64,000 nucleotides of DNA from Enterococcus mundtii (GCF_002813755.1 NZ_CP018061.1:235001-299000), one strand, 5' to 3'. Shown: positions 39,181 through 48,359, numbered from the stretch's first letter. Numbers and translations are program-made. The notes: a model not told the origin generated them from the sequence alone.

Positions 39181-39219
39181 AAATAGCTCACCTCCAATCG
39201 ACTGGATGTGGGCTATTTA
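39181..39219 (+). terminator. Hairpin after the GH1 gene
   Basis: A 16-base arm (AAATAGCTCACCTCCA) pairs with a partner containing two mismatches or wobbles. No strong T-run follows. Probable transcript end. The stretch from here to 39452 shows no other feature. Confidence 0.45.
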
Positions 39220-39452
39220 GTGAGAGATTTTGTAGGTTATGAGTCCAAAACCAACGATTATGATCGGTTTGATCTAGACGAAGTCAACTCATGTTATAGT
39301 AAAAAAAGTTGCTTCTGGCAGATAGTGGAGGTTGGGGAGCAGAGGTAACAGAATAGAACGCTCTTTTAACCAAATAATTAAAAAATATCCTAAGAAAAAG
39401 AGAAAGGGTGTTATTGTTAGACGATAACCGCTAGGATAGAAGGAGAGAAATA

Positions 39453-39737
39453 GTGAGAAAAATCAAAAATATCCAAATCATTCGATTGATCAAAATCATC
39501 CAGTTCGGTCTTTATTTTATGTCATTGTTTTTGTTTGCAAAATCCAGATATAAAGTGGCACTCTTGCCTTTATCAGGTGGGATGATATTAGAAGTACAAC
39601 TCCCTAGAGAGTTTGGTTGGGGATTTGTAAAAAATAAGAAAAATGTCTTTCTTTCTTCGAAAAAAACATGGGTCGAACCAATGATTGCTTTGATTGTTTT
39701 AATATTTTTGGTTGGTTTCGCATGTTATTTCCTGTAA
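39453..39737 (+). CDS. Small two-span membrane protein (distant paralogue 3)
   Basis: 94 aa with a GTG start and AAGGAGAG upstream. A first span covers about residues 15-33 and a second about 72-92, with a polar loop between. IRLIKIIQF, the following S.FLFA pattern and the loop KN.FLS resemble the pair at 25868 and 26533, so it is probably a diverged member of the same unnamed family. It ends 32 bases before the amidinotransferase gene and may be co-transcribed with it. Confidence 0.6.
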   Translation: MRKIKNIQIIRLIKIIQFGLYFMSLFLFAKSRYKVALLPLSGGMILEVQLPREFGWGFVKNKKNVFLSSKKTWVEPMIALIVLIFLVGFACYFL

Positions 39738-39769
39738 AGATTCGAACAAATCGAGGAGGAGCAGAAACG

Positions 39770-40738
39770 ATGGATCATATTTTTGTGAAAAGCGAGTTTG
39801 CACCGCTAAAACGGGTCGTTTTAGCACAGTCTGAATTTGGCTTTCCTACGAAAAAATTAACCGGTGTCGATTTCTTGACAGAAGAAAACCATGAATTATT
39901 TAGTGGGCCTGAAGTGATAGGCAAAGACTTTAGTGAAGCTTTCCCAGAACAACAAAAAGCTTGGGAAGTCGAACGGAAGAATTTACAAAAAGTACTAGAA
40001 AAACATGAGGTAGAAGTCCTTTTACCAAGAAAGTTGACCTCTTTTGAAAAAGAACTAGGACTAGAGTATGGCTACAGTAACTTTTTCACCCGAGATCCCT
40101 TTTTTACGATCGGGAATCTATTGATTGAAGGTTCATTGAAGCTCCCGCACCGCAGAAATGAGATTCTACCGATTCGTGAGATACTCATGAATGAATCAAA
40201 TGAGAATGACTGCTTGTATTTTTCTATTCCTAAGCCGGATATTTCGCAAGGTATCGATTCAGAACAAGGGCCTTTCTTAGAAGGCGGAGATGTTTTAGTA
40301 TTAGGAAAAACGATTTTTGCAGGTAACTCAGGGTTAGCATCTAATACTCGTGGTATTGAATGGTTAAGAAATCTAGTCAAACGATTCGGCTACAAAGTGA
40401 TCGAAGTGCCACTTCATCCGACGATCCTGCATTTAGACTGCGCATTAAGCCTTGTCAAAGATGGATTGATGATCGTGTGTGAAGAAGCGTTCCTAAATGG
40501 TATCCCAGAACAGTTAAGCCATTGGGATCGGGTAGAGGTGTCTTTAGCACAAGCCTCTCGATTGGCGACGAACGGACTGCCGATCAACGAGACAACGTAT
40601 ATCACAGATCCAGAATTTACTTTTATTGGTGAAGAATTAGAGAAACGAGGAATCACAGTCGAGTATATTGACTATCAACTGACAAGGATCTTTGGTGGTT
40701 CTTTCAGATGCAGTACGCAACCGCTTCTGAGGAACTAA
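39770..40738 (+). CDS. Amidinotransferase / dimethylargininase-like guanidine-modifying enzyme
   Basis: 322-aa member of the guanidino-group modifying superfamily (arginine deiminase, DDAH, amidinotransferases). The nucleophile is Cys314 in GGSFRCSTQP. GPFLEGGDVLVLG and HPTILHLDCAL give the substrate Asp/Glu and the catalytic His. Dimethylarginine, arginine or another guanidine could be the substrate. The start at 39770 has GAGGAGGAG upstream; the frame is open further up, but that part only overlaps the small membrane protein gene. The phosphatase gene follows directly at the stop codon. Confidence 0.85.
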   Translation: MDHIFVKSEFAPLKRVVLAQSEFGFPTKKLTGVDFLTEENHELFSGPEVIGKDFSEAFPEQQKAWEVERKNLQKVLEKHEVEVLLPRKLTSFEKELGLEYGYSNFFTRDPFFTIGNLLIEGSLKLPHRRNEILPIREILMNESNENDCLYFSIPKPDISQGIDSEQGPFLEGGDVLVLGKTIFAGNSGLASNTRGIEWLRNLVKRFGYKVIEVPLHPTILHLDCALSLVKDGLMIVCEEAFLNGIPEQLSHWDRVEVSLAQASRLATNGLPINETTYITDPEFTFIGEELEKRGITVEYIDYQLTRIFGGSFRCSTQPLLRN

Positions 40739-41545
40739 GTGGAAACGATCCTAAAATATAGGAAAAGGAAGGTCATTGCAGAAATGGTAAAAATCACAAA
40801 TTTTCGCGATATCGGTGGCATCAAAAATAGAAATGGCAAAGAAGTTTTAACAAATGTTTTCTTGCGTTCAGGTGAACTATCTAGTTTGACAGAAGAAGAT
40901 GCTAGACATTTAGAAACCACCTATCGTTTAAGTAAAATCGTTGATTTACGCGGCGAAGATGAAATTCAGGCTCGACCAGATAAAACGGTTCCACAGACGA
41001 AATATATCCATATCGACATCATGAAAGATGTGGCAGACGAAGGCGCTGGGCTGGAAGATTTTGTGAAAATCGGCTCACCTGAAAAAGCTACGAACTATAT
41101 GACAAAAATATATGAAGATATCGCATTGAATCCGACTTCGCAGAAAGGGTATGCTCGTTTCTTCCAAGAAGTACTTACTTTGGATCAAGAGGAAAGTCTT
41201 TTATTCCATTGTTTTGCTGGGAAAGATCGAACGGGAATCGCAGCCTTACTAATATTAGAGTCATTAGACGTTCCTCGCAAGGCAATCTATGTCGATTATT
41301 TACGTACGAATGAACTACGTAAAAAAGAAAATGCGTTGATTTTGGCGCAAGCAAAAAAAGTCCACTTGACTGAGGGGAATCTAGCTGCTTTAGATGTTGC
41401 GTTGAATGTGGACAGTAGTTACTTGGACCGTTTTTATCAAGTAGTAGAAAAGGAATACGGGTCGATCCAAACTTATTTGAAACAAGCACTGGCTATCGAC
41501 CAATTAAGTTTACAGGCAATGAATAATCAATTTCTTAAAGGTTGA
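40739..41545 (+). CDS. Tyrosine-protein phosphatase (Cx5R family)
   Basis: 268-aa phosphatase of the LipA / bacterial tyrosine phosphatase type. The P-loop HCFAGKDRTG has catalytic Cys158 (from this start), and ITNFRDIGGIKN near the N-terminus and VDLRGEDE are family motifs. Two starts are possible: GTG at 40739, directly abutting the upstream stop with GAGG well placed, or ATG at 40784, where family homology begins. I keep the GTG. Substrates may be phosphotyrosine or phosphoinositides; the pairing with the amidinotransferase is unexplained. Confidence 0.85.
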   Translation: METILKYRKRKVIAEMVKITNFRDIGGIKNRNGKEVLTNVFLRSGELSSLTEEDARHLETTYRLSKIVDLRGEDEIQARPDKTVPQTKYIHIDIMKDVADEGAGLEDFVKIGSPEKATNYMTKIYEDIALNPTSQKGYARFFQEVLTLDQEESLLFHCFAGKDRTGIAALLILESLDVPRKAIYVDYLRTNELRKKENALILAQAKKVHLTEGNLAALDVALNVDSSYLDRFYQVVEKEYGSIQTYLKQALAIDQLSLQAMNNQFLKG

Positions 41546-41641
41546 GTTGCTATTTTTTATTACTTCAAAAATTTAAACATTGATTTTTCAAAAAAATTGT
41601 AAGAAACCAACCATTTATAATCAACTGTATCGATAGACTTG

Positions 41642-41671
41642 CTGATCTAAGAAATTAGGTCAGTTTTTTTT
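41642..41671 (+). terminator. Terminator after the phosphatase gene
   Basis: CTGATCTAA / TTAGGTCAG stem with a GAAA loop and eight T. Confidence 0.85.
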
Positions 41672-42132
41672 GTCTTCCAATAATCCAAGGAACAGTTGAA
41701 AAGGGATTCGGTTTATTTTGAGGAATAAATATCTTTTTTTAGGGGAATTGGAGTGGATCTCAGGTTGTGCATCACATTGTCTTAATGGTTATAAAGATGT
41801 GTTTTTTTAGTATAATGTAATTTTTGCTTTTAGTTTATTCTAAGTAAGGGTTTGAGCTGTTTTTATCTTTTCTTTCAAACGTTATTTTATTTTTACTTAA
41901 TCATTCTTTTATATCAGGGAAATAGGCGTGAGTACAGTAATTTTTCTGAATTAGAAAAAAATAATAAATGGATTAAGATTAAATGAGGTGATATATTATT
42001 GAAAAAGAGAGAGCTTTTTTATTAATAGCTGAGAGATTAGATACATGATTAAGATATATTGTTTATTTGAGTAGGCTATAAGCTATTAATGACAAATTCT
42101 TTCACTTATATAGAGTTAGGGTGGGTGGCTAC
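41672..42132. other. Intergenic stretch without a supported gene
   Basis: An AT-rich stretch of about 460 bases. Stop codons are frequent in all frames. TTTTTCTGAATTAGAAAAA near 41940-41960 is a small palindrome. Nothing else is identifiable. It probably contains the remains of the promoter of the broken surface-protein gene that follows. Confidence 0.5.
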
Positions 42133-42954
42133 ATGAGAAAGAAAGGTTTGTGGAAAAAACAACTTTTGATTTTCAATGTTGTGATGATGATGATGCTTTT
42201 GCCAGTTGGCAAGTAATTGCGATTCACGTAGAATCGGAGGAATCACCAGAAGCACATAGCAATGACGAATTGGTTTTAAAAGACGATGTGTTCCATTTTA
42301 ATAATATTCCGCAAGAAAACGGGATAGAAGAGTTTTCTCAATTTGAAGAAATTGAAAATGATAGGCTCTATGAGGGAGCGGAGATAAGTACTGAACTTAT
42401 AGAAGCGCCTGAGTGGACTATTGAGCAAAGCGATGTAGAAGCGTTTGTTAATGAGACTGAAGGGTTTGATCCTGCAGTCGTTGAATCTGGTCAATTAGGA
42501 ACGATTCCATGGACAGTCGATGCTTCTGGGACACTGACTCTAAGTTCTGGCATCTTCGATGAGGAAAATAATGTTGGTGGTCGATATGGAGCGACGGATT
42601 ATTTTAATCATACGTCCGCGAATCAAGAAATGATCAACGGCATCGTTATCACGGGGAGGATCGAATTACGGGGAAGTTTGATTGGAACAAGAAATAGTGT
42701 CTTATCGAATGCTGAGCAGGGGGAACATAACCAAGGATTTTTTGAAAAATTTACGAAATGTCCAAACAATTGAAGGAATGGAGTATTTAGATACGAGTCA
42801 AGTAACAAATATGGAACGTATGTTTACCCAGATGCGCAATTTAAGAGAAATAGATGTGAGTCATTTTGATACAAGAAATGTAACGAATATGAACAGTCTG
42901 TTTTATCGAATCTCATCGGTTTGCTCTTTCATGTTATCTGGTCAAAAAGAATAG
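42133..42954 (+). pseudogene. Broken BspA-like (DUF285) surface protein of WxL-locus type
   Basis: The ATG at 42133 begins a signal peptide (MRKKGLWKKQLLIFN, then VVMMMMLLPVGK) that hits a stop at 42211. The coding sense continues in another frame from there (VIAIHVESEESPEAHS), consistent with loss of one base near 42208. A second shift is needed near the G5 run at 42719-42723, after which the BspA-type repeats LDTSQVTNMERMF and FDTRNVTNMNSLF appear. The frame ends at 42954 in the middle of a repeat, so the rest of the repeats and any C-terminal WxL domain are missing. Three lesions make it a clear pseudogene. Similar proteins are normally secreted and wall-bound. Confidence 0.85.
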
Positions 42955-43036
42955 CTGAAAAATATCATCTTCTTATTGATCAGATAATCCGTTTAGGAGG
43001 TAACTAACAAGTTTTTCTGTGTTGCATCAAAAAAAG

Positions 43037-43078
43037 ATCCGTTCGACTAAGAAACAGAAAGTCGAACGGATTTTCTTT
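43037..43078. terminator. Bidirectional terminator
   Basis: ATCCGTTCGACT and its perfect complement around a 12-base loop, with T-rich sequence on the plus strand and an A-run on the other side. It lies between the broken surface-protein gene and the convergent reductase gene. Confidence 0.85.
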
Positions 43079-43099
43079 TTATTGATTGACTAGCAACCA

Positions 43100-44302
43100 T
43101 CATCTGCGTCTTGGTTTTAGAATTTTTAGACCATGTCTAAACATTGCATCAAGAAGCGGTGACCAAGCGTTGGTTGTAAATTTAGCTTCTTTACCAGTCG
43201 CTAAGCGATTCATTTGTTGTTCATAATAAGAAAGATTAATAATGCTCCCAGCTTTTTTGTCGAGATTTTTCAGATGTGTCGTTAGACGTGGTAACTGAAT
43301 GGATTGAGCATGTCCTTCTGCTAGTTGATTTGGCAACTCTGGATTCATTGCTAGTGCTCGTGCTAGTCCAACCATCGCAATTTTTTCTTTAGTGATTACT
43401 TCTTCCATTGTTTCTGGTTGTGTCAGTCCACCAGTTAGAATGATTGGGGTTGTCACTTGCTGTTGGATATCTTTAGCAAAATCAAGGAAAAATGCCCCTT
43501 CCCCAACCTCCATGAATTTTGTTTTTTCGTAATTACCACCAGAAATCTCAACAAAATCGATCCCTAGTTCCGCCATTCTTAAAATAACTTGACGCGAGTC
43601 TTCTTCACTAAACCCTTGAGCAGTAAAATCTGTGGAATTAAGTTTTAAACCAACAATAAATTCCGGTGTAGTGGCTTCTCTTAGCCCTTGGTAGATCTCA
43701 AGAAGGAAACGCATCCGATTTTCCAAAGAACCACCGTATTGGTCGGTTCGCTGATTATCTGCTGGAGAAAGAAATTGGTTGATGAGATAGCCGTGTGCAC
43801 CATGGATCTGTACCCCAGAAAAACCAGATTCTTCCGCTATTTTACCAACTGTGACAAATTGTTCCACCAGTGTTTTGATCTCTTTAGTAGTTAGTTCTCT
43901 TGGAGGATTAAAAAATCCTTGAAGTTCTTCACCTATCGGTTGAGCAGTAGGGGCAACCGGTTGTGAGTTCATTGTTTTGGGTGACTGTTTGCCGGGATGA
44001 TTGATTTGTAAAATAAATTTTGTATGGTTTTCTGTTCCAGCTTTGGCCCAGGCTTTTAAAATTGATTTATCTGTATTTTCATCTATAACAACATTTCCAG
44101 GTTCACCTAAATGATCACGATCGACCATGACATTTCCTGAAATTAAAAGTCCACTACCGCCTTGAGCCCAACGGTGATAAAGATGAATATGTTTTTCAGT
44201 TGGGTTATTTTCTTTGTCGGCAAGTGTTTCACTCATTGCAGATTTGACGATTCGATTTTTTAAGATTGTTTGATTTGGTAAAGTGATTTCTGATAATAGC
44301 AT
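43100..44302 (-). CDS. NADH:flavin oxidoreductase, old yellow enzyme family
   Basis: 400-aa FMN enzyme. KNRIVKSAMSE near residue 16, IHGAHGYLINQFLSPADN with the substrate-binding His pair, and GGSLENRMRF are family motifs. It probably reduces alpha,beta-unsaturated carbonyls or related electrophiles. It lies 12 bases after the aldehyde dehydrogenase in one transcript, so the pair may detoxify reactive aldehydes and enones. AAAAGGAG precedes the ATG. Confidence 0.9.
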   Translation of the reverse strand: MLLSEITLPNQTILKNRIVKSAMSETLADKENNPTEKHIHLYHRWAQGGSGLLISGNVMVDRDHLGEPGNVVIDENTDKSILKAWAKAGTENHTKFILQINHPGKQSPKTMNSQPVAPTAQPIGEELQGFFNPPRELTTKEIKTLVEQFVTVGKIAEESGFSGVQIHGAHGYLINQFLSPADNQRTDQYGGSLENRMRFLLEIYQGLREATTPEFIVGLKLNSTDFTAQGFSEEDSRQVILRMAELGIDFVEISGGNYEKTKFMEVGEGAFFLDFAKDIQQQVTTPIILTGGLTQPETMEEVITKEKIAMVGLARALAMNPELPNQLAEGHAQSIQLPRLTTHLKNLDKKAGSIINLSYYEQQMNRLATGKEAKFTTNAWSPLLDAMFRHGLKILKPRRR

Positions 44303-44314
44303 TGAATTCTCCTT

Positions 44315-45685
44315 TTATTTCAGTATTTTTTTTAAAAGTTTCAACGATCGATTTGAATAAGGTGGGAATAATCCAGGAACATTGAAGGTTAAACGATTTT
44401 CATAGACTCCTTTTTGATGAGAAAAGGTAAGAAAACTATATTTTCCGTGATAGCCACCGATACCAGATTCTCCTACACCACCGAAAGGTAAATGAGGATT
44501 GGCAATATGTTTCAGAACATCATTGACCGTCACATTTCCTGATGAAATAGCGGTCATGAGCTGTTCTTTTTTCCGATTCGATGTTGTAAATAGATATAGT
44601 GCTAAAGGTTTTTCATACTGTTTAACTTGAGAAATCGCATCATCGATGGTATCAAAAGTCAAGATTGGTAAGATCGGCCCAAAGATTTCTTCTTGCATGG
44701 TTGCGGCATCATGACTAGGTAAATCCAAAATTGTGGGTTCAATATATAAATCTTCCCGATCTGTTTCACCGCCAAATACGACAAAGGAGTGGTCAGCTTC
44801 TAACATCTGTTGCAATCGGATAAAATGGCGATCATTGATGATCCTGCCATAGTCTGTGTTATTTCGGATATCAGAACCATAAAATTCTTTCGTGGCAATA
44901 ATCATTTCTTTGATCAATGCTTTTTTTCGTTTACGGGACACTAAAACATAATCTGGCGCAATACAAGTTTGTCCGTTGTTCTGCAATTTTCCCCAAACGA
45001 TGCGCTTTGCTGCCACTTTTAAATTAGCAGTATCATCGACGATCGCGGGACTCTTGCCACCTAATTCTAAAGTGACGGGTGTCAAATTCTTTGCGGCAGC
45101 TTGCATTACGATTTTTCCTACTGGGACACTGCCAGTAAAGAAGATATAATCGAATCTTTGTGCGAGTAATTCAGTCGTTACGTCCACACCGCCTTCGACC
45201 GAGGCAATGTATGTTTTGTCAAAAGTTGAATGAATCAATTTTGTCAGAACTTTAGCCACATTTGGTGCTAATTCGCTTGGCTTTAAAATCACCGTATTCC
45301 CTGCCGCAATTGCCCCAATCAGTGGTTCAATAGCTAAATGAAATGGGTAATTGAAAGGAGCAATGATCAACACTTGTCCATAAGGTTCATACTCAAGATA
45401 ACTTTTCCCCCACATATAAATCGGTGTATGAACGTTTTTTCGCTTAGCGTATTTCTTTAATTTTTTGATCATCTCAGAAATACTTTGATAGACAACACCA
45501 ATTTCAGTGACATATGCTTCGTGTGCTGGTTTTCGCAAATCTTTGAATAATGCTTGTGTCAATTCAATCTCTATTTCTTGCATCGCCTGTTTCAGTTTGA
45601 TTAATTGGGCTAATCGAAAGTCGATTGATTTTGTTTTTCCTGTTTCAAAAAAATGTTGTTGATTCTGTAAAAGTTGGTTGATCAT
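44315..45685 (-). CDS. Aldehyde dehydrogenase
   Basis: NAD(P)-dependent enzyme of 456 aa, of the class 3-like group that acts on medium or long-chain and aromatic aldehydes. Catalytic Cys241 is in NNGQTCIAPD, the general base Glu207 in LELGGKSP, and Asn112 in APFNYPF. A hydrophobic C-terminal stretch near the end (FNVPGLFPPYSNRSLKLLKKILK region) could associate with membrane, as in that group. The ATG has AAGGAG upstream. A 14-base site shared with the arsR promoter lies 25-38 bases before the start. Confidence 0.92.
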   Translation of the reverse strand: MINQLLQNQQHFFETGKTKSIDFRLAQLIKLKQAMQEIEIELTQALFKDLRKPAHEAYVTEIGVVYQSISEMIKKLKKYAKRKNVHTPIYMWGKSYLEYEPYGQVLIIAPFNYPFHLAIEPLIGAIAAGNTVILKPSELAPNVAKVLTKLIHSTFDKTYIASVEGGVDVTTELLAQRFDYIFFTGSVPVGKIVMQAAAKNLTPVTLELGGKSPAIVDDTANLKVAAKRIVWGKLQNNGQTCIAPDYVLVSRKRKKALIKEMIIATKEFYGSDIRNNTDYGRIINDRHFIRLQQMLEADHSFVVFGGETDREDLYIEPTILDLPSHDAATMQEEIFGPILPILTFDTIDDAISQVKQYEKPLALYLFTTSNRKKEQLMTAISSGNVTVNDVLKHIANPHLPFGGVGESGIGGYHGKYSFLTFSHQKGVYENRLTFNVPGLFPPYSNRSLKLLKKILK

Positions 45686-45709
45686 GCGTTTTCTCCTTTT
45701 AATATATTT

Positions 45710-45723
45710 ATATGTTCGAACTT
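45710..45723. promoter_or_regulatory. Candidate ArsR operator before the aldehyde dehydrogenase gene
   Basis: On the minus strand AAGTTCGAACATAT, containing the palindrome GTTCGAAC. It matches AAGTTTAAACATAT in the arsR promoter spacer (46097-46110) at 12 of 14 bases. TATAAA/TATATT just downstream on that strand are possible -10 elements. Confidence 0.55.
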
Positions 45724-45737
45724 ATGAACCTATTTAT

Positions 45738-45761
45738 TTAAAAAGAAAGGCCGAAGCCTTT
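45738..45761 (-). terminator. Terminator between arsR and the aldehyde dehydrogenase gene
   Basis: On the minus strand AAAGGC-TTCG-GCCTTT followed by CTTTTT, beginning immediately after the arsR stop codon. It separates regulator and enzyme transcripts. Confidence 0.7.
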
Positions 45762-46058
45762 TTATATTTTTTCTAATAGTTGCATAAATCCTTTCAAATT
45801 ACGTTTGATAAAAGCAACATCTAAATAATAGATCCGCTCTTTGCCACGTTTTTCGACATACACAATCCCTGCTTGTAAAAGCAATTTTAAATGATGAGAA
45901 ATAGCGGGGCGAGAAATAGACATTTCTTCTGTGATTTCTGTCACACTTAAACCACCTTTTTCTACTAGTAAACTGACGATTTCTTGACGATTTTCTTCTT
46001 GTAATGTCGTAAATAGGGGCGTGGAATCGCGTAATAACGCTAAAAATGTTTCTCGCAT
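45762..46058 (-). CDS. ArsR-family transcriptional regulator
   Basis: 98-aa winged-helix repressor. The recognition region is SVTEITEEMSISRPAISHHLKLLLQAGIV and the wing VEKRGKERIYYLD. No metal-binding ELCVCDL motif is present, so it probably senses a non-metal ligand. The ATG at 46058 has AAGGAGG ideally placed; the frame is open for 35 codons more, but these overlap the promoter. It likely controls itself and the aldehyde dehydrogenase/reductase pair through the shared site. Confidence 0.9.
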   Translation of the reverse strand: MRETFLALLRDSTPLFTTLQEENRQEIVSLLVEKGGLSVTEITEEMSISRPAISHHLKLLLQAGIVYVEKRGKERIYYLDVAFIKRNLKGFMQLLEKI

Positions 46059-46085
46059 AGTGACCTCCTTCAATTTGTTAAAGTG

Positions 46086-46115
46086 AGTATAGCACGATAT
46101 GTTTAAACTTGTCAA
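46086..46115 (-). promoter_or_regulatory. arsR promoter with internal operator
   Basis: On the minus strand TTGACA, 18 bases, TATACT. The spacer contains AAGTTTAAACATAT with the palindrome GTTTAAAC, the same element as upstream of the aldehyde dehydrogenase gene. Confidence 0.75.
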
Positions 46116-46259
46116 CGCGTTATGGAAAGCCATCATAAGTATGTTATTTTTTAGTTTATTCACTTATTTATTATTAGTATTTTCACATATTTTTTGATAT
46201 ACATGTTTACAATCTATTTTTTTTTAGAATAGATATAAAAAGCAAAAGAGGTGTGAAAA

Positions 46260-47738
46260 ATGCGAGAGTTACAGTTAAAATTTATTACAAATACGATTAC
46301 AGAAAGGTGGATGCGGATTTTAAATGTGATCGAACAACAGAATATGTTTACGATTGTCGGATTGTCACAACAACTTGGTGTTTCTAAGCGTACGATCCTA
46401 AAAGATGTCAGTGAACTGAAAAATTACTTTGAAGAGAGTGCGATTTTTGAGTCAAATACCACTGGCTATTTTTTTAAAGAAAAAAATCGACGACTGTATC
46501 ATGAAGACAAAGAAGCATTGTTACAATCGGAGATTTGGTTTGAAATTATCAGTGACATTTTTTATGGAGAGCTAGTATCTGTCGGAGAATTAGCTGATCG
46601 CTATAATTATTCAGAAAGTACGATGCTACGATCAGTCGCTCAAATCAAAGAGGTTTTAAAAGAATATCAGCTTTCACTTAGCTTAAAACCAGTGGACCTT
46701 GTGGGAAAAGAAGGAAATATCCGCAAGTTTTTTTTTGATTTTTTTTATGAAGGAGAACCAACACCGTATACGGTCTATCCCCCGGAAAGTATCCACCAAA
46801 TGTTTTTGGATAAGTTAGGTGAGCGTCTTGGTAAGTATGAGATAGGTACAGGGATCATGGTCACAGGATTTTATTACTGTTTGTATATCACGATGATCAG
46901 AAACAAGAATGGGCATATCATCTCTTTACCTCGTAGGATAAAAGAGATCGATTTTAGCAATGAGACAGATTTTTTATTGATGTCCGAATTGATTCCACTG
47001 ATCAAAAAGGAGTATGGTATTTCGATCCATCAAGATGAAATCATTTGGCTTTTTTTGATCATAATTAGCAAACGAACAATTGATCATATCGAGCAAGAGA
47101 CTGTCTTTTTGGAGAAGTATAATCAGTGGCCTGAAATAGATCCAGTGATTGAATCTTACTTCCAATTATTCAACATCGACCGTAAGACTAATCCTATATT
47201 ATCCACCTTTCTTTCTGCCTTTTTTCTGGGGAGGAAAATCAATAATGAAATGGCACCAATACTGAATAAATTATTAAATGAAGAAATTATTATCATCAAA
47301 GGTCTCTATGGTTTAGCCTATGAGAAAAATCGACAATTTATTCAAAAAAATCAACCATTGCTGTCTTTCTCAGAGAAATATTTAGAAGATATCATAGCAA
47401 GTTTAACGATGTATACAGAAATCTTGTTCTCTTATTATTCACCTAAGAAAACAGTGTTGTTTCTTTTGGAAGGTAATCATTTACTCGTTCAGTTGATCAA
47501 AGTCCAAGCCAATCAACTGTTGTCGAAGCAGTATCATGTGCTGTTTGTTCCGTTACATGAATTGACAGAAGAACGTTTGAACGTTGAGCATGTTGATTTG
47601 ATCGTAACGAATTATCGTCCTTATTTATTGGATTACCAGTTGAACAAGGACTATTTGTTGATCAATCGAGTCCCTAATAGAAATGATTGGGTCAACATTT
47701 TTACTCAGTTGAATCCTTTACTCAATAGTATGCTGTAA
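46260..47738 (+). CDS. Mga/AtxA-family transcriptional regulator
   Basis: 492-aa regulator built like the pilus regulator at 4710. The N-terminal helix-turn-helix is near residues 30-55 (IVGLSQQLGVSKRTILKDVSEL), a second Mga-type helix-turn-helix near 105-130 (ELADRYNYSESTMLRSVAQI), then a long helical PRD-like part and a C-terminal EIIB-like segment. It lies immediately upstream of the WxL locus and is separated from it only by a terminator and a 160-base leader, so control of that locus is plausible but unproven. Confidence 0.82.
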   Translation: MRELQLKFITNTITERWMRILNVIEQQNMFTIVGLSQQLGVSKRTILKDVSELKNYFEESAIFESNTTGYFFKEKNRRLYHEDKEALLQSEIWFEIISDIFYGELVSVGELADRYNYSESTMLRSVAQIKEVLKEYQLSLSLKPVDLVGKEGNIRKFFFDFFYEGEPTPYTVYPPESIHQMFLDKLGERLGKYEIGTGIMVTGFYYCLYITMIRNKNGHIISLPRRIKEIDFSNETDFLLMSELIPLIKKEYGISIHQDEIIWLFLIIISKRTIDHIEQETVFLEKYNQWPEIDPVIESYFQLFNIDRKTNPILSTFLSAFFLGRKINNEMAPILNKLLNEEIIIIKGLYGLAYEKNRQFIQKNQPLLSFSEKYLEDIIASLTMYTEILFSYYSPKKTVLFLLEGNHLLVQLIKVQANQLLSKQYHVLFVPLHELTEERLNVEHVDLIVTNYRPYLLDYQLNKDYLLINRVPNRNDWVNIFTQLNPLLNSML

Positions 47739-47756
47739 GAAGCAAAAAACGACGTT

Positions 47757-47823
47757 AATCGATGAAGTAACTAAAGAGATTAACTGATCTCCGCGGTTCT
47801 TCATCGATTTTTTGTTGTGCAAC
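47757..47823 (+). terminator. Terminator of the Mga-like gene
   Basis: AATCGATGAAG / CTTCATCGATT stem with a loop of about 40 bases, followed by a T-run. A smaller hairpin (AGTGAAAGTGG / CCACTTCACT) follows at 47852-47879. Confidence 0.7.
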
Positions 47824-47940
47824 TAAAGGAGCGAATCTATCAAAGTCACATAGTGAAAGTGGGAACAAGCCACTTCACTAGTTAGTGAAAAATATGAATT
47901 TCTTTTCTTTTTGAGCTACGTTAATCTTATTTATGCAGAA

Positions 47941-47956
47941 AGTAATGATAATTACT
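47941..47956. promoter_or_regulatory. Palindrome upstream of the WxL locus
   Basis: AGTAATGATAATTACT, a perfect 6-bp inverted repeat with four central bases, 32 bases before the first gene. Possible operator; no assigned regulator. Confidence 0.35.
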
Positions 47957-47987
47957 ATTATGTAAGAAAGGTTATAGGAGGAGGGAA

Positions 47988-48341
47988 ATGAATCGTAAAA
48001 AAAAATACATACTAAGCCTGAGTATGTTACTTATTCAATGTTATGCACCCTTGGTTGTATACGGGACAGAGGTTCGATCGGTTGAAACAGAGGGGACAGT
48101 CGGTTTTACAGGCATGTATGAAATGCCTGGAGATCCAGTACCAGCTCCAGAAGTTGAAATCAAACCAGATTTCCCGAAAGAAATCGCTCAACAACCGTCA
48201 GAGGAGAGAGATGCCAGTCACAGAAGATTGCCAAAAACGAATGCACAACAAATGAGTAGTTGGATAATTTTAGGGGTTTTTCTTGTGATAGTGACACTTA
48301 GTTTTTGGTTTTGGAAATACAAAAAGAAAAAACAATCATAG
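47988..48341 (+). CDS. Small LPxTG-type protein of the WxL locus
   Basis: 117-aa surface protein with a signal peptide (residues 1-26, ending VVYGTE), a short extracellular part rich in Pro and Glu (MPGDPVPAPEVEI), then the sorting signal LPKTN (81-85), a membrane span and KYKKKKQS. The final N in place of G is seen in some sortase substrates. Small LPxTG proteins of this kind are regular members of enterococcal WxL loci; their role is unknown. GGAGGAGG precedes the ATG. Confidence 0.85.
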   Translation: MNRKKKYILSLSMLLIQCYAPLVVYGTEVRSVETEGTVGFTGMYEMPGDPVPAPEVEIKPDFPKEIAQQPSEERDASHRRLPKTNAQQMSSWIILGVFLVIVTLSFWFWKYKKKKQS

Positions 48342-48359
48342 AAAGTAGGACGTGTATAA

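Noticed and set aside
42719..42723. Phase-variable G run in the BspA-like gene
   Set aside because: Five G is short for slippage, and the gene also has an upstream frameshift and a missing 3' end, so one switch could not restore it.
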